Positions 11,311 through 22,152 of a DNA stretch of 64,000 bases are shown here, in pieces; positions within the stretch are counted from its first letter, which is position 1, and each line of letters starts with the position of its first letter. The position numbers were made by a program, and so were the translations under genes. The DNA comes from Plecoglossus altivelis (Eukaryota > Chordata > Actinopteri > Osmeriformes > Plecoglossidae), in contig BROE01000020.1 of NCBI GenBank assembly GCA_036571765.1, positions 17,506,924 to 17,570,923 of the forward strand, read 5' to 3'. The notes below the pieces were generated by a model. The model was not told where the DNA came from. It did no database searches and saw nothing but the letters and a program-made list of their open reading frames with translations.

Positions 11311-12110
11311 ATCTAAGCCCTAGTGTCACATCCAACAATGTACTCCAACAAATAAATCAAAAACACTAGCTTCACTAGCAGCAAGTCAGCATTCCTAACC
11401 TGAAGAGATTGATGCCAGATTTAACACTGGGCATTGTACCTCCAATCTAATGAAAGAGTGAGAAACAGATGGAGACTGACAGCTAATAGCCTGACAGCTA
11501 ATAGCCTGTTGGAACATGGTGCTCCGCTGTGTGTGTGTGTGTGTGTCTGTGTGTGTGTGCGCACTTACTGCCGCACCTAAAGCCAGACCATGCCAGGCAT
11601 CAAGCTTCCACGGGCCAACTAGCGACTTGACCATCCCCACCAGGAAGTACCATCACATAAACACATTTACAGATACTCCAGGACACCCATTGGCTGTCAA
11701 CACCAGCTGTAACGCTGGAGTCCCCACCCCCCAGACCAGCGGGCGACTAGCCTGGCGTTGATACTGTAGCAAACTTCCTGGCTGCTATAACCCTGTTATC
11801 TACTCCACTGGCCCCTACGCGCACACACACACACGCACACACGCACATACGCACACACACACACATGCGCACACACACACATACACACACAGCGACATGC
11901 ACAGTCACGACAGAAGATGCTGTCTAGTAGGACAGCTCCACACTCAGGAAACAGCTGCTTGTCTGAGCAGAGCTGGTGTTCTTCCACCCCATACTGGATA
12001 GCTCTGGGTGCTTTCACTGTGTGGGTGTACGAGCGCGCGTGTGTGTTGAGGGGGCTACACGTCGTGTAAATTATTCAGGAGTCACTGTCTTTAAGGTTTC
12101 CTACAGCACT
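11311..12110. other. rnf123 intron with (TG)n and (CA)n
   Basis: (TG)n at 11527-11559, (CA)n mixed with cgcaca at 11820-11890. No exon seen. Confidence 0.6.
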
Positions 12111-12119
12111 AGGTTAAAA

Positions 12120-12475
12120 ATGCAGAGCAGAGGAGGAGAGCAAAGAAAGAGAGCAGAGGAGGAGAGCAGAGAAGGAGAGCAGAGGAGAGGAGAGCAGAGG
12201 AGGAGAGCAGAGGAGGAGAGCAGAGGAGGAGAGCAGAGAAGGAGAGCAGAGGAGAGGAGAGCAGAGGAGGAGAGCAGAGAAGGAGAGCAGAGGAGGAGAG
12301 CAGAGCAGAGGAGAGCAGAGGAGGAGAGCAGAGCAGAGAAGGAGAGCAGAGGAGGAGAGCAGAGCAGAGAAGGAGAGCAGAGGATGAGAGCAGAGGAGGA
12401 GAGCAGACGAGGAGAGCAGAGTAGAGGAGGAGAGCAGGGGAGCAGAGCAGAGGAAGAGAGAAGAGGAGAGCTAAA
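12120..12475. repeat. 15 bp minisatellite (agaggaggagagcag)
   Basis: About 24 units with aaggagagcag variants on the plus strand. Confidence 0.9.
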
Positions 12476-12644
12476 AACTCCAGCAGGTCACATCCTCTGT
12501 TTTCTGCTAGTTCTGTCTGGACCACAGTGGGCAGGTGTCCAGGTCTCTGACAGTGCTCTGTGCTGAACCATGACACCCTCATGCTATCACAGACCTGGGC
12601 AGCCAGCACATACTGAGGTAAAGCTCAATGGACACAGACTCAAC

Positions 12645-13155
12645 ATGTCACAGAGACAGACTCACAATCAGACCAACAGACAAGTACAAAGAGGTAGTTG
12701 CAGACAGACAGGTAGTGACAGACAGACAGTTACAGAAAGGTAGTGACAGAGACAGCGATGGACAGACAGGTAGTGACAGACAGACAGTGACAGACAGGTA
12801 GTGACAGACAGCGACAGACAGACAGCAACAGACAGACAGTGACGGACAGGTAGTGACAGACAGACAGTGACTGACAGACAGACAGTGACAGACAGTGACA
12901 GACAGACAGCAACGGACAGACAGGTAGTGACAGACAGACAGACAGACAGGTAGTGAAAGACAGACAGACAGCGACAGACAGACAGGTAGTGACATACAGA
13001 CAGCGACAGACAGACAGCGACAGACAGACAGGTAGTGACATACAGACAGCGACAGACAGACAGGTAGTGACAGACAGACAGGTAGTGACAGACAGACAGA
13101 CAGTGACAGACAGACAGACAGGTAGTGACAGACAGACAGACAGACAGACAGACAG
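12645..13155. repeat. imperfect GACA minisatellite next to exon N
   Basis: cagacagacagtgacagaca-type units with inserted caggtagtga run up to 12 bases from the exon N donor. Confidence 0.9.
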
Positions 13156-13166
13156 CTGGTACTCAC

Positions 13167-13387
13167 ATGCGTGCAGGGAGAAGTGTTTGCGGTCAGCGGT
13201 GGCAGCAGCAGCAGCAGCGTTAGGAGGGGTCGGGCTGGCGGTGAGGATGGGGCCTGGGGGTGGCGGGGGCCCTGCGGCCCCCAGGGGCCCTGTGGCCCCT
13301 GAGCCCTCTCCCTTCCCCAGCAGATGCTGGATGGAGTGGAGCTGGAAGCAGGGATCAGACAGGAGCACCGCTGACGCACGAGACACC
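13167..13387 (-). CDS. rnf123: rnf123 exon N (with Gly/Pro/Ala-rich insert)
   Basis: Acceptor cttgctgtgtttcag|GGTGTC and donor GCAT|gtgagt. The 221 nt read (G)VSRASAVLLSDPCFQLHSI and QHLLGKGEGS, then a low-complexity run rich in G, P and A (PPPPP; a run of six A), then ADRKHFSLHA plus one base T. The core (SVLL.DPCFQL.SI..LLG ... DRK.FSL) matches RNF123. The low-complexity middle is longer than I recall for mammals. The frame stays open, so the insert is probably translated. Confidence 0.93.
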
Positions 13388-14215
13388 CTGAAACACAGCA
13401 AGAAAACACCTCAGTCTCCTCACCCTTCAGCCGGCTGAAACACCCGCATTTCCCCGCCGGCGGATGAAGAAAACGTTATCTCGTCTGATTGACATAAACC
13501 GTGGCGTGCGTATTCTGGCGCCTCATCCAGGAAGCACTTCCACGCATCAAAGCAGTGGACGTTGGGCGGAGGGTCAAGGAGACCTTGTGGTCTATAAGGA
13601 AAGAAGAGGCCCTCGGACGCCATGCAGTGCAACCAAACCTGTATCCACAGTCTGAAGACACGCAAACATGCTGTGGCATCATCCACCAACCGCAGCTGAG
13701 TCCGTGGCTTCCTGGAAGCCAGGGCAGGGAATAGTGATTTCCTGCCAGGTCTCAACATGCACACGCATGCCCTGGGGTCGGGCTAGCGATATTCCATCAG
13801 TGACACTGCCCATCAATAGAACTACAGCTCCCACCTCATCTCATCTCATCTCCACCCTTCTGTTTTTCTTGTTCTCATCTCTCCGGCACACCAACCTAAC
13901 ATCAATCTTTCATTCCGGGGCCACTAACAACACTCAACTTCACACTCCAACAAAATGACACATTCTCTCGCTCTCACACTCTCTTTCTCTCTCTCTCTCA
14001 CACACACACACAAACAGGTTCGCTCCCAGCACAGGCCGTAATGACGCAACATTTGGAAATAGTACAGCCATGCCAACAGGTATCACACGCTCAAGTGTAA
14101 ACATGAACGCATCACAGAGGCTATTTCGAATCTGATCTCCGAATCCAGTCAGTGAGAAACATTTTGAAGGTGTTGATAAATATAGAGAAAAAACTACCTC
14201 CACACCCCAGGTTAT

Positions 14216-14251
<36 letters not shown>

Positions 14252-16790
14252 ATGTGTGTGTGTATATGTGTGTGACCAGATGTCTATTTGGAGATTCAGA
14301 CATCACCTCCAGCCACATAGCAGCTGAGTGTGACTCACACTACACACACATACACGCACACGCGCACATACACACACACACAGACACACACACACACAGA
14401 CCAAAGGGCTGGAGCATCTGAGAGTGGGAGCAAGACAGCCAGTTCGACACCAAACCCAGTTCTTACACACACAGCCCAATGCTCACAATGTAATCACACT
14501 CTCCCCGAAAATCACACACACACACTCACTCACACACACACACACTCACTCACACACACACACTCACTCACACACTCACACACTCACACACACACGCTCT
14601 GAATGAGGAGACTGAGGGACGGAGTAAACAGTTGATTAAGAGAGCCGAGCTGGATGCTAATGGACAGGGGAGGAGGAAGGCGACCCGAATCGATTCCTCT
14701 CCTCCAGCCGTCCTTCGCTCGCTTTTTCTCCTCTCCCTCCTTCGAGCTCTCGTCTTTACGCCCATCTGCTTATTATCATGTCATTTCCAAAGGAGCAGCC
14801 TGCTGTAATCAGAGGGTCAGAGGAAAAACACTCATCTGTGTGCGTGTGTGCGTGCAGGTGTGTGTGCATGCACGTGTGTGTGCGTGTGTTTGTGTGAGTG
14901 TGTGCACGTGTGTGTGCGTGTGTTTGTGTGAGTGTGTGCACGTGTGTGTGTGCACATGTGTGTGCCTGCGCTCGTGCGTGTGCGTGTTTGTGTGAGCTCG
15001 TGTGTGCGTATGTGTGTGTGTATGTGTGTGTGTATGTGTGTGCGCGTGCGCGTGTCTTCTGCGATCCTTGCTGACCTGTACGCCCACCCAGTCACCCAGG
15101 CCTGGAGACATGGCGATTAAAGAGGCTGAGAAATTGATTTAAAACGAAAGGCGACGCTCTTAATTATGCCCATCATAACATGACAAAGGACAGGGGAGGA
15201 AGAGGGCTGATGGGCTCTTATTGTGCCTGGAGAGGGAGAGAGAGAGGGTGGGAGAGAGGGAGGGAGAGAGAGAGAGTGGAGGAGGCAGAGAGAGGGAGTC
15301 GGAGAGAAAGTAGGAGAGGGAGGGAAAATGGGAGAGTAAGAGAAAGAGGGAGAGGGAGAGAAAGTGGGAGAGGGAAGGGGAAAGAAAGGGGGAGAGGGAA
15401 AGAAAGGGGGAGAGGGAGGGGGAGAGAAAGAGGGAGAGGGAGGGGAAAGAAAGGGGGAGAGGGAGGGGAGAGAAAGTGGGAGAGGGAGGGGGAAAGAAGG
15501 TGGGTGGGAGAATGGGATGATGCAGTCAGGATTGGAAATGTCACCACGACGACGAGTTTAGAGGGATATGCTGTTCCTGTCAGTAGTATTGTCTTCTCAT
15601 CAGAGGACCCAGAGAGGAGGAGGGGGAGTGGAGAGAGAGAACAGGAGAGAGAGAACAGGAGAGAGAGAACATGGGAGAGAGAACATGGGAGAGAGAGAAC
15701 ATGGGAGAGAGAACATGGGAGAGAGAACATGGGAGAGAGAACATGGGAGAGAGAGAACATGGGAGAGAGAGAACATGGGAGAGAGAAAAGGAGAGAGAAC
15801 AGGAGAGAGAGAACAGGAAGGGGAGAACAGGGAAGAGAGAAATTCCGAGAATAAAAGAGAGATTAAGAGAAGAAAGTGAGCGTAAAGGCTTCAGACTCTA
15901 AAAGTGGCAGCCACTGCATCCTCCATTCTGATCAAGCTTTGATATCTACTCAGGCAACGCTGATCTGAAACAAGGCACCTACAGTCAGATCACAGCCTGA
16001 TGTGAAAAGCAGAATAGAAATATCTAACTAGTCCTAGCTAGCTGCTTCGTTAACAGAGATGGGAGGTAAAGTATTAATACGATTAGTTTCCAAACTTTTG
16101 TTGTGTGTGAAAAGAAATGATGAGAAACGTCTTAACGGGAGAAAAATCTTGATTTTTTTTTAGGGAGATTGAAACGTTTGGAAAGGTTGGAAATATAAAC
16201 GCAAAAAAAGTTTTGAAATAAAATGCACATTTTCAACTGTTAGTTTCAAAGTTTCAGTCAGGGGGGAAAAGAACATACATCATTGATGAGTCCTTAACGA
16301 AGACTCTGCTTCTTTACTATGGGAAAATACATTTGACAAGCTTTGAAAGGTTGAAAAAGTATTTTCGAAAAAAAAAAAAAGATTTTGAAAGGTTACAAGG
16401 GGAAGAAAAAGTTCCACCGGCTAGCTGGCAAAGTTAGCTGCATACGAAATAACAGAACTCTGCTGCGATTTCTTCCTGCGTCGAGATGTTGACCGAAACA
16501 TGAACGGCATCATGGTTACTTAAAACCTGCCAAATACCCAGAAGAAAGTCAGCCTCTTTACATGCCGGTGTGCCGACAGTCACTGATCGATAGGGAGACT
16601 GTTCAGTTGGCGGCTGCTGTTTTTGACGAGTAAGACCCTTGGGATTTCTCGTAGATTGCATTGTTAGCAGGACCAGGTTTTTACGACACAGTTGCCACGA
16701 ATCGATACTTTAAAAGCGGTTCCTTTGCCTGAGTAGATACTTGGGAAGAAAAAAAGCCAGTAAACGACGGTGCATGAAATGATGTCTTTT
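13388..16790. other. start of 29 kb rnf123 intron
   Basis: Unique sequence 13440-13970, (TG)n 14216-14270, (CA)n-rich 14338-14596, (TG)n-rich 14838-15052, purine tract 15230-15505, a gagagagaacatgg-type repeat 15625-15800, then non-repetitive AT-rich DNA 15900-16790. No exon found on either strand. Confidence 0.6.
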
Positions 16791-16794
16791 TTTT

Positions 16795-17285
16795 ATAGAT
16801 ACGAAAATATAAATCACTGTTGTCCTCCGTGTTTTCCTACTTTCCGTGTTCTGACTTCATTCACGTACATTTTCTCAGTCGGAAAATTATTTTCCCGATT
16901 ATTCTGACAGCAACATCAACAAAATACAATCATTTATCTTTTTTTTCTTCTTTTTTTTTAAGTTCATGCGCGATAACGCTCCTTGGGTGTTTTTAGAAGA
17001 CGGAAAATAGTTCAACCGATAACTCGAGCATTTAGGTAGCATCGAATTCTGCGTTCTGATTCATACCGGTCAAAATATAAACATTCCCTTCATCCCTCCC
17101 CATCGTCATACTAACCCACCAACTGGAAAAACACACAACAAACCTGACAAAACTGCACACATTATACGAACGATTATACAAACGCACTGTCTAAAACTCT
17201 AAATCTCATTGAGAGAGAGTAATCAATCTTCTTGGTCTAGGTCTCTTAATGTTAGTCATATGTGCGCATGCACACACACGGGTGT

Positions 17286-17323
<38 letters not shown>

Positions 17324-18050
17324 ACACACACACATAATGTATGTTTCAACAACGGCCCTTCAGACCTCATTCTGTTCCAGCTCTACAATGATGGACGGTA
17401 GTGTAACTCACAGCTGACACCAAGCAGTGTGGAAGAATAATATTAAGCCACCGTGGTGTTTTTAGACCAGTAGACCCGACACGTGCAAACACACGCAAGA
17501 CCATACACGCACACACGCACCCACATAAATCACTGTTGGCTTCCTCCGGTGTTGTGTTCCTACTTTATGCCGGTTTCTGACGTTCATTCTGCACAGAACG
17601 AAATAACAGTTCTTCTCAGAAATCGGAAAATTAGTATTTGGTCCCGATTAATTGTCTGACAGCAAACTATTCACCCCAAAGATCTTGCCGAATTTCAGTT
17701 TTTTTTTTCTTCTTTTTTTTTAAGTTCATGCGCGATAACGCTCCTTGGGTGTTTTTAGAAGACGGAAAATAGTTCAACCGATAACTCGAGCATTTAGGTA
17801 GCATCGAATTCTGCGTTCTGATTCATACCGGTCAAAATATAAACATTCCCTGCATCCCTCCCCATCGTCATACTAACCCACCAACTGCAAAAACACACAA
17901 CAAACCTGACAAAACTGCACACATTATACGAACGATTATACAAACGCACTGTCTAAAACTCTAAATCTCATTGAGAGAGAGTAATCAATCTTCTTAGTCT
18001 AGGTCTCTTAATGTTAGTCATATGTTGCGCATGCACACAAGCACGGGTGT

Positions 18051-18084
<34 letters not shown>

Positions 18085-18290
18085 CCACACACACACACAT
18101 TAATGTATGTTCAACAACGGCCCTTCAGACCTCATTCTGTTCCAGCTCTACAATGATGGACGGTAGTGTAACTCACAGCTGACACCAAGCAGTGTGGAAG
18201 AATAATATTAAGCCACCGTGGTGTTTTTAGACCAGTAGACCCGACACGTGCAAACACACGCAAGACCATACACGCACACACGCACCCACA
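16795..18290 (+). repeat. tandem duplication of about 765 bp
   Basis: The block at about 16810-17524 recurs at about 17525-18290 with an offset of 762-765. Shared landmarks are ttcatgcgcgataacgctcc (16962 and 17724), the (CA)n tract, and accagtagacccgacacgtg (17466 and 18231). The right 550 bases are almost identical, while the first 180 bases of the second copy are riddled with small insertions. This looks like an assembly overlap left unresolved. Confidence 0.8.
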
Positions 18291-19440
18291 ACTACACACA
18301 CAAACACCCCCCCCCTGCCCACACACACACGCACCCACACCTACACACACAAAACACACACGCACACACGCACCCACACCTACACACACAAACCCACCCC
18401 CCTGCCCACACCCACACGCCAGCCCACACACACCACACAAAACACACACGCACACACGCTCCCACACCTACACACACAAACACCCCACACACACACGCAC
18501 ACATGCACACACGCTCCCACACACACACACATGCACGCACGCACCCACACCTACATACACACCTACACACACCCCCCCTCTCCCCACACACGCACGCACG
18601 CACCCACACCTACACACACACAAACACCCCCCCCTCCCCACACACGCACGCACGCAAACACAGGTACACACCTCACCTCTGGCCAGTCACTGGAGACCCT
18701 AATGATAGCCTGCCATTGCAACACACAAGTACTGCAGGCCACCAACAAGCAGGAGAGAGAGGGGCAAGAGAGGATTATCCTGCAGTGGCTTCTTCACTGA
18801 GTATGTGGAAGAGGTGCGTTTAACGGATGGCAGTGTGCTCATCTCTATGCAGAAGAGAAACAGAAAAAGAGAGGTTGAGAGTGTTTGCGTGTGTGCTTGT
18901 GTGCGTGCATGTGTGCCTGTGTGCGTGCGTGTGTGCCTGTGTGCGTGCGTGTGTGTGTGTGTTTAGAGTCGACTGTGGCCCCTGGCAGTGACACTATAGA
19001 TGTTAACACATTCTGACAGCAGACCAGCCTGTAAGGGCTACTACAACCAAGAGGCAGAAGCAGCTACCAATCTAAACACGCACGCACGCGCACACACACT
19101 TGCACACGCACACACAAACACACACGCACGCGCACACACGCACGCACACAAACACACACGCGCACTCACTCACAAACACACGAACGCACTCATACACGCA
19201 CACTCACACACACACACACTCAACCAGACACACATACATGCACACACACATACACATACACGCAGTCACACACTCACGCACACAAACACAAACGCGCACC
19301 CTCACACACACGAACTCGCATACACTCACGCACGCACACACACGCACTCTCACATACACACACACAGAGTGATGCACACACACAGACGCGTAAACAGACA
19401 CACCTACAGACATGCATGCACACAGACACGCACGCACGAA
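18240..19440. repeat. CA-rich microsatellite region
   Basis: cacacacgcacccacacctac-type repeats 18240-18665 and cacacgcacg-type 19075-19440, with (TG)n-like 18880-18962 between. All long Thr/His and Val/Cys frames here are translations of these repeats. Confidence 0.85.
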
Positions 19441-19980
19441 AATGCACCACAGAGACATGCGTAGGAACAAGAGTCTGGTAACAAACTAGGTTCAATTGTT
19501 TACATGGCTTATAAATGGGACCTGTACAGGATAACACTATACTGCCCAAACACTGCTAATGGGGAGAGTTAAATAGCTGACCACTAATGGTGTGATGCTC
19601 AATGCAACACTTCTACACTGAGAGACAACGGCAGGCGTAGACAGACAGGAAAGAAAGACGTAGCAAGGAAAGAGAGAACGACAGAAAAGCGAGAGAGAGA
19701 GAAACAGACAGAATGGGCAGGGAGAAAGAGGCAGCGGTGGCGTATGTACACAGAGAAGCTGGCCCACTGCATTAGCTGAGGGCAGCGTGTGGCCACACAC
19801 CAGTGGAAACCTTTGGGCCAGAACCACTCTGGATGTTAACTGAGCAAACCCAGCTGAAACACACACAGGACTCCCAGTGAAAATACAAGTCATCAATAGG
19901 AGAGATTAGGAAAGCGAGAAGGAGGAGAGGAGAGATGTCCTTATTTTATAATCCTCTCAGCCAATCATAGATCAGTACCC
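19441..19980. other. rnf123 intron upstream of amigo3
   Basis: Unique sequence with a purine-rich stretch 19640-19730. No gene seen. Confidence 0.5.
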
Positions 19981-19989
19981 CCCCCCCCC

Positions 19990-20016
19990 NNNNNNNNNNN
20001 NNNNNNNNNNNNNNNN
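19990..20016. other. assembly gap (27 N)
   Basis: The gap sits between a C-run and a (GA)n tract, just upstream of the putative amigo3 promoter. Confidence 0.99.
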
Positions 20017-20260
20017 GAGAGAGAGAGAGAGAGAGAGAGGAAGGTGAAGCACCGCTGAGAGAGAGAGAGGGAGACGGCACGAGAGAACGCAGGAGAGAGA
20101 GAGGGAGAGTGAGAGAGATAGATAGAGACAGAGAGACAGATAGAGACAGAGAGAGATAGAGACAGAAAAAGAGAAAGGGAGAGTGAGAGAGAGACAGAGA
20201 GAGATAGAGACAGAGAGACAGAGACAGAAAAAGAGAGAGAGAGAGAGAGAGAGAGAGGAG
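20017..20260. repeat. (GA)n/GACAGAGA tract before amigo3 TATA box
   Basis: Polypurine sequence of gagagacagagagataga units. GAGA tracts next to promoters can bind GAGA-type factors; no direct evidence here. Confidence 0.85.
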
Positions 20261-20266
20261 GGGGGA

Positions 20267-20276
20267 GTATATAAGG
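20267..20276 (+). promoter_or_regulatory. candidate amigo3 TATA box
   Basis: TATATAAG (20268-20275) stands just downstream of a 250 bp (GA)n-rich tract and about 1.9 kb before the amigo3 start codon. A transcription start would be expected near 20300. Non-repetitive sequence begins there, consistent with a transcribed leader. Inference only. Confidence 0.4.
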
Positions 20277-20299
20277 AGCAGCACAGCGTAGTGAAGCTG

Positions 20300-21223
20300 T
20301 GTCGCGCTGAGGAAACCCCCAGAAGCTTCTGAGCCACAGCGTAGCCAGTCTGTCGGCGCCACGGAGACGAGAGAAGCAACAGCTTACACACACACACCCG
20401 CGCACACACACAAACACACCACACACACACACACACACACCACTAGCTCCGGCTGTTTGCAGCAGGGAAGAGAGGAGGGAAACGAGAGGAGCAGAAAGTT
20501 GCGTCTGATTGGTGGACTGTGGTCGGAGGTGGGAGGACGGTGGCAAGAGCGTCTGTCTGAGACGGACAGCCTAACCTGGAGCCTGAAAGCACCTGAATGG
20601 GATTACAGTCTTTCACAACGCTCTCTTCTACAAACACTCTTTTCCGCTCTGGGAAGGAGGGATGCTGTATTGACTGAGAGGGAGTGAGAGCCAGCGTGAG
20701 GAAGAGAGAGAGCTGCTTGTGCGCGAGCGAGAATGGAAAGGAAACCTTAAACGCTCGTGAAATTGCCTGCGTGATTGTGTTAAGCCAAGTGGAGAGAATG
20801 CTGACTTCTCTTAAATCTCATTCTGTGCTCTGAGCAGATAGGGCCCTGAGAAGTGAAGGGGTTCTGAACAAAAGACGCGCTCCAGCTGGGCGCCGTCAGC
20901 ACGCCGTCCAGTCGGGACGGACCAAAACGCTTTTGTTGAACAGATGATTGGAAGAGCCGTTCTCTATTTGATTTGGAAGAACTAAACACACGACCAGAGG
21001 AGCTGAATGGTGCCTGCTAATAACGACTGATTCCTCTTATTAATACATCAATCATTTTTGAAGGGTGAGGATTTTTGTGTTTGTTTGTTTTTTTGGGGGG
21101 GGGAGAGATCACAGCTTCTCCTCCACATGGTTTCACGACGCAAGTCTAAGTCAGTTGGCATGCCGACGTTCTAGCAACCGGTAGGACAGAACGCGGGACG
21201 TTGCCGTGGCGTTTATGGACTTG
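20300..21223 (+). other. amigo3: putative amigo3 5' UTR exon 1
   Basis: Complex, mostly non-repetitive sequence follows the TATA box and ends in the possible donor TTG|gtgagag at 21224 (an alternative is 21231). It contains no long open frame. It could be the first untranslated exon; both boundaries are guesses without transcript data. Confidence 0.3.
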
Positions 21224-21716
21224 GTGAGAGGTGAGAGAACAGACAGTCGAGCCGTGCGTGTTTGTGGCGAAGCGATTCTGCCGTCAAATCCTCGTGCGCA
21301 GGCTGAGACGGAAGGTGCCGGCGTTTTCTTCTATACAGAGACATTTACAGAGACTGAACTCAAACCGTGTTCCATTTGCGTTCCATTTGCTAATTGCCTT
21401 GTACTTCCCTTCCTCTCTCTCTCTCTCTCTTTGGTCCTCTGCTTCCACTGCCCCTCTCCCCCTCTTTCCATCCCTCTTCCTGCTATTTATCTTCCTCCCA
21501 TCTCCTCCCCCCCTCTCCCTCCACCTCTCTCCTTCCACCTCTCCCTCTCCCTCTCCCCCCTCTCCTGAATCCCTCCTTCTCTCTCCCTCTCTCTCCCCAT
21601 CCCTGAATCCCTCCTTCTCTCTCCCTCTCTCTCCCCATCCCTGAATCCCTCCTTCTCTCTCCCTCTCTCTCTGTCCCCATCCCCCCCTCCCTCCTTCTTC
21701 CTCTCCCTCCCTCTAG
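21224..21716 (+). other. putative intron in amigo3 5' UTR
   Basis: This begins gtgagagg and ends with a roughly 300 base pyrimidine tract terminating in ccctccctctag at 21705-21716, a textbook acceptor. Within the tract a 35 bp unit (ctctctccctctctctcccc atccctgaatccctccttct) is repeated three times (21565-21680). Confidence 0.4.
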
Positions 21717-21717
21717 T

Positions 21718-21810
21718 ATGGCCATGGCCTGCAGTGGAGTGCAGCAGAGAGGGTCGTCCTGGCAGAGTCTGTTCTCAGCTGTGAACCCTAGAGAGGCTCC
21801 TTCACAGTGA
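21718..21810 (+). promoter_or_regulatory. upstream ORF 1 in amigo3 leader (30 codons)
   Basis: ATG at 21718, with a second in-frame ATG at 21724 in a strong context (GCCATGG), opens a 30-codon frame beginning MAMACSGVQQRGSSW and ending at TGA 21808-21810. It starts one base after the proposed acceptor and could dampen translation of the main ORF if the leader is transcribed as proposed. Confidence 0.35.
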
Positions 21811-21852
21811 TACCATCAAGCTGCACAGAACCTCGCTCCCGAGGACATCGCT

Positions 21853-21996
21853 GTCTCCAGCTCCAGCCGTCTCCAGCTGCAGCCGTCTCCAGCTCCAGCC
21901 GTCTCCAGCTCCAGCCGTCTCCAGCTCCAGCCGTCTCCAGCTTCAGCCGTCTCCAGCTCCAGCCGTCTCCAGCTCCAGCCGTCTCCAGCTCCAGCC
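21853..21996 (+). repeat. 16 bp minisatellite in amigo3 leader
   Basis: Nine nearly perfect tandem copies of gtctccagctccagcc, followed by a diverged tenth. Because 16 is not a multiple of 3, the array is not a protein repeat. It lies in the probable 5' UTR, 160 bases before the amigo3 start codon. Confidence 0.9.
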
Positions 21997-22009
21997 GTCT
22001 CCTGCTCTG

Positions 22010-22060
22010 ATGGAGCTCCTTGCTCCTTGCGACCTGAACTCTCTTTTCTCCCCGTGCTGA
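22010..22060 (+). promoter_or_regulatory. upstream ORF 2 in amigo3 leader (16 codons)
   Basis: ATG 22010 opens a 16-codon frame (MELLAPCDLNSLFSPC) ending at TGA 22058-22060, 92 bases before the amigo3 ATG. This is the second upstream ORF in the same leader. Confidence 0.3.
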
Positions 22061-22152
22061 GCGAGGAGCTAATCACCAACGCTTTACAACGACGCCCAAC
22101 CCTGGGGAGATCTGGCTGCACATCTTCTACCTACAATCCTCCTCTCGGCGCC

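Noticed and set aside
22027..22152. Upstream in-frame extension of amigo3 (42 codons)
   Set aside because: It lacks an ATG, and ATG 22153 has a strong context and is followed directly by a signal peptide.
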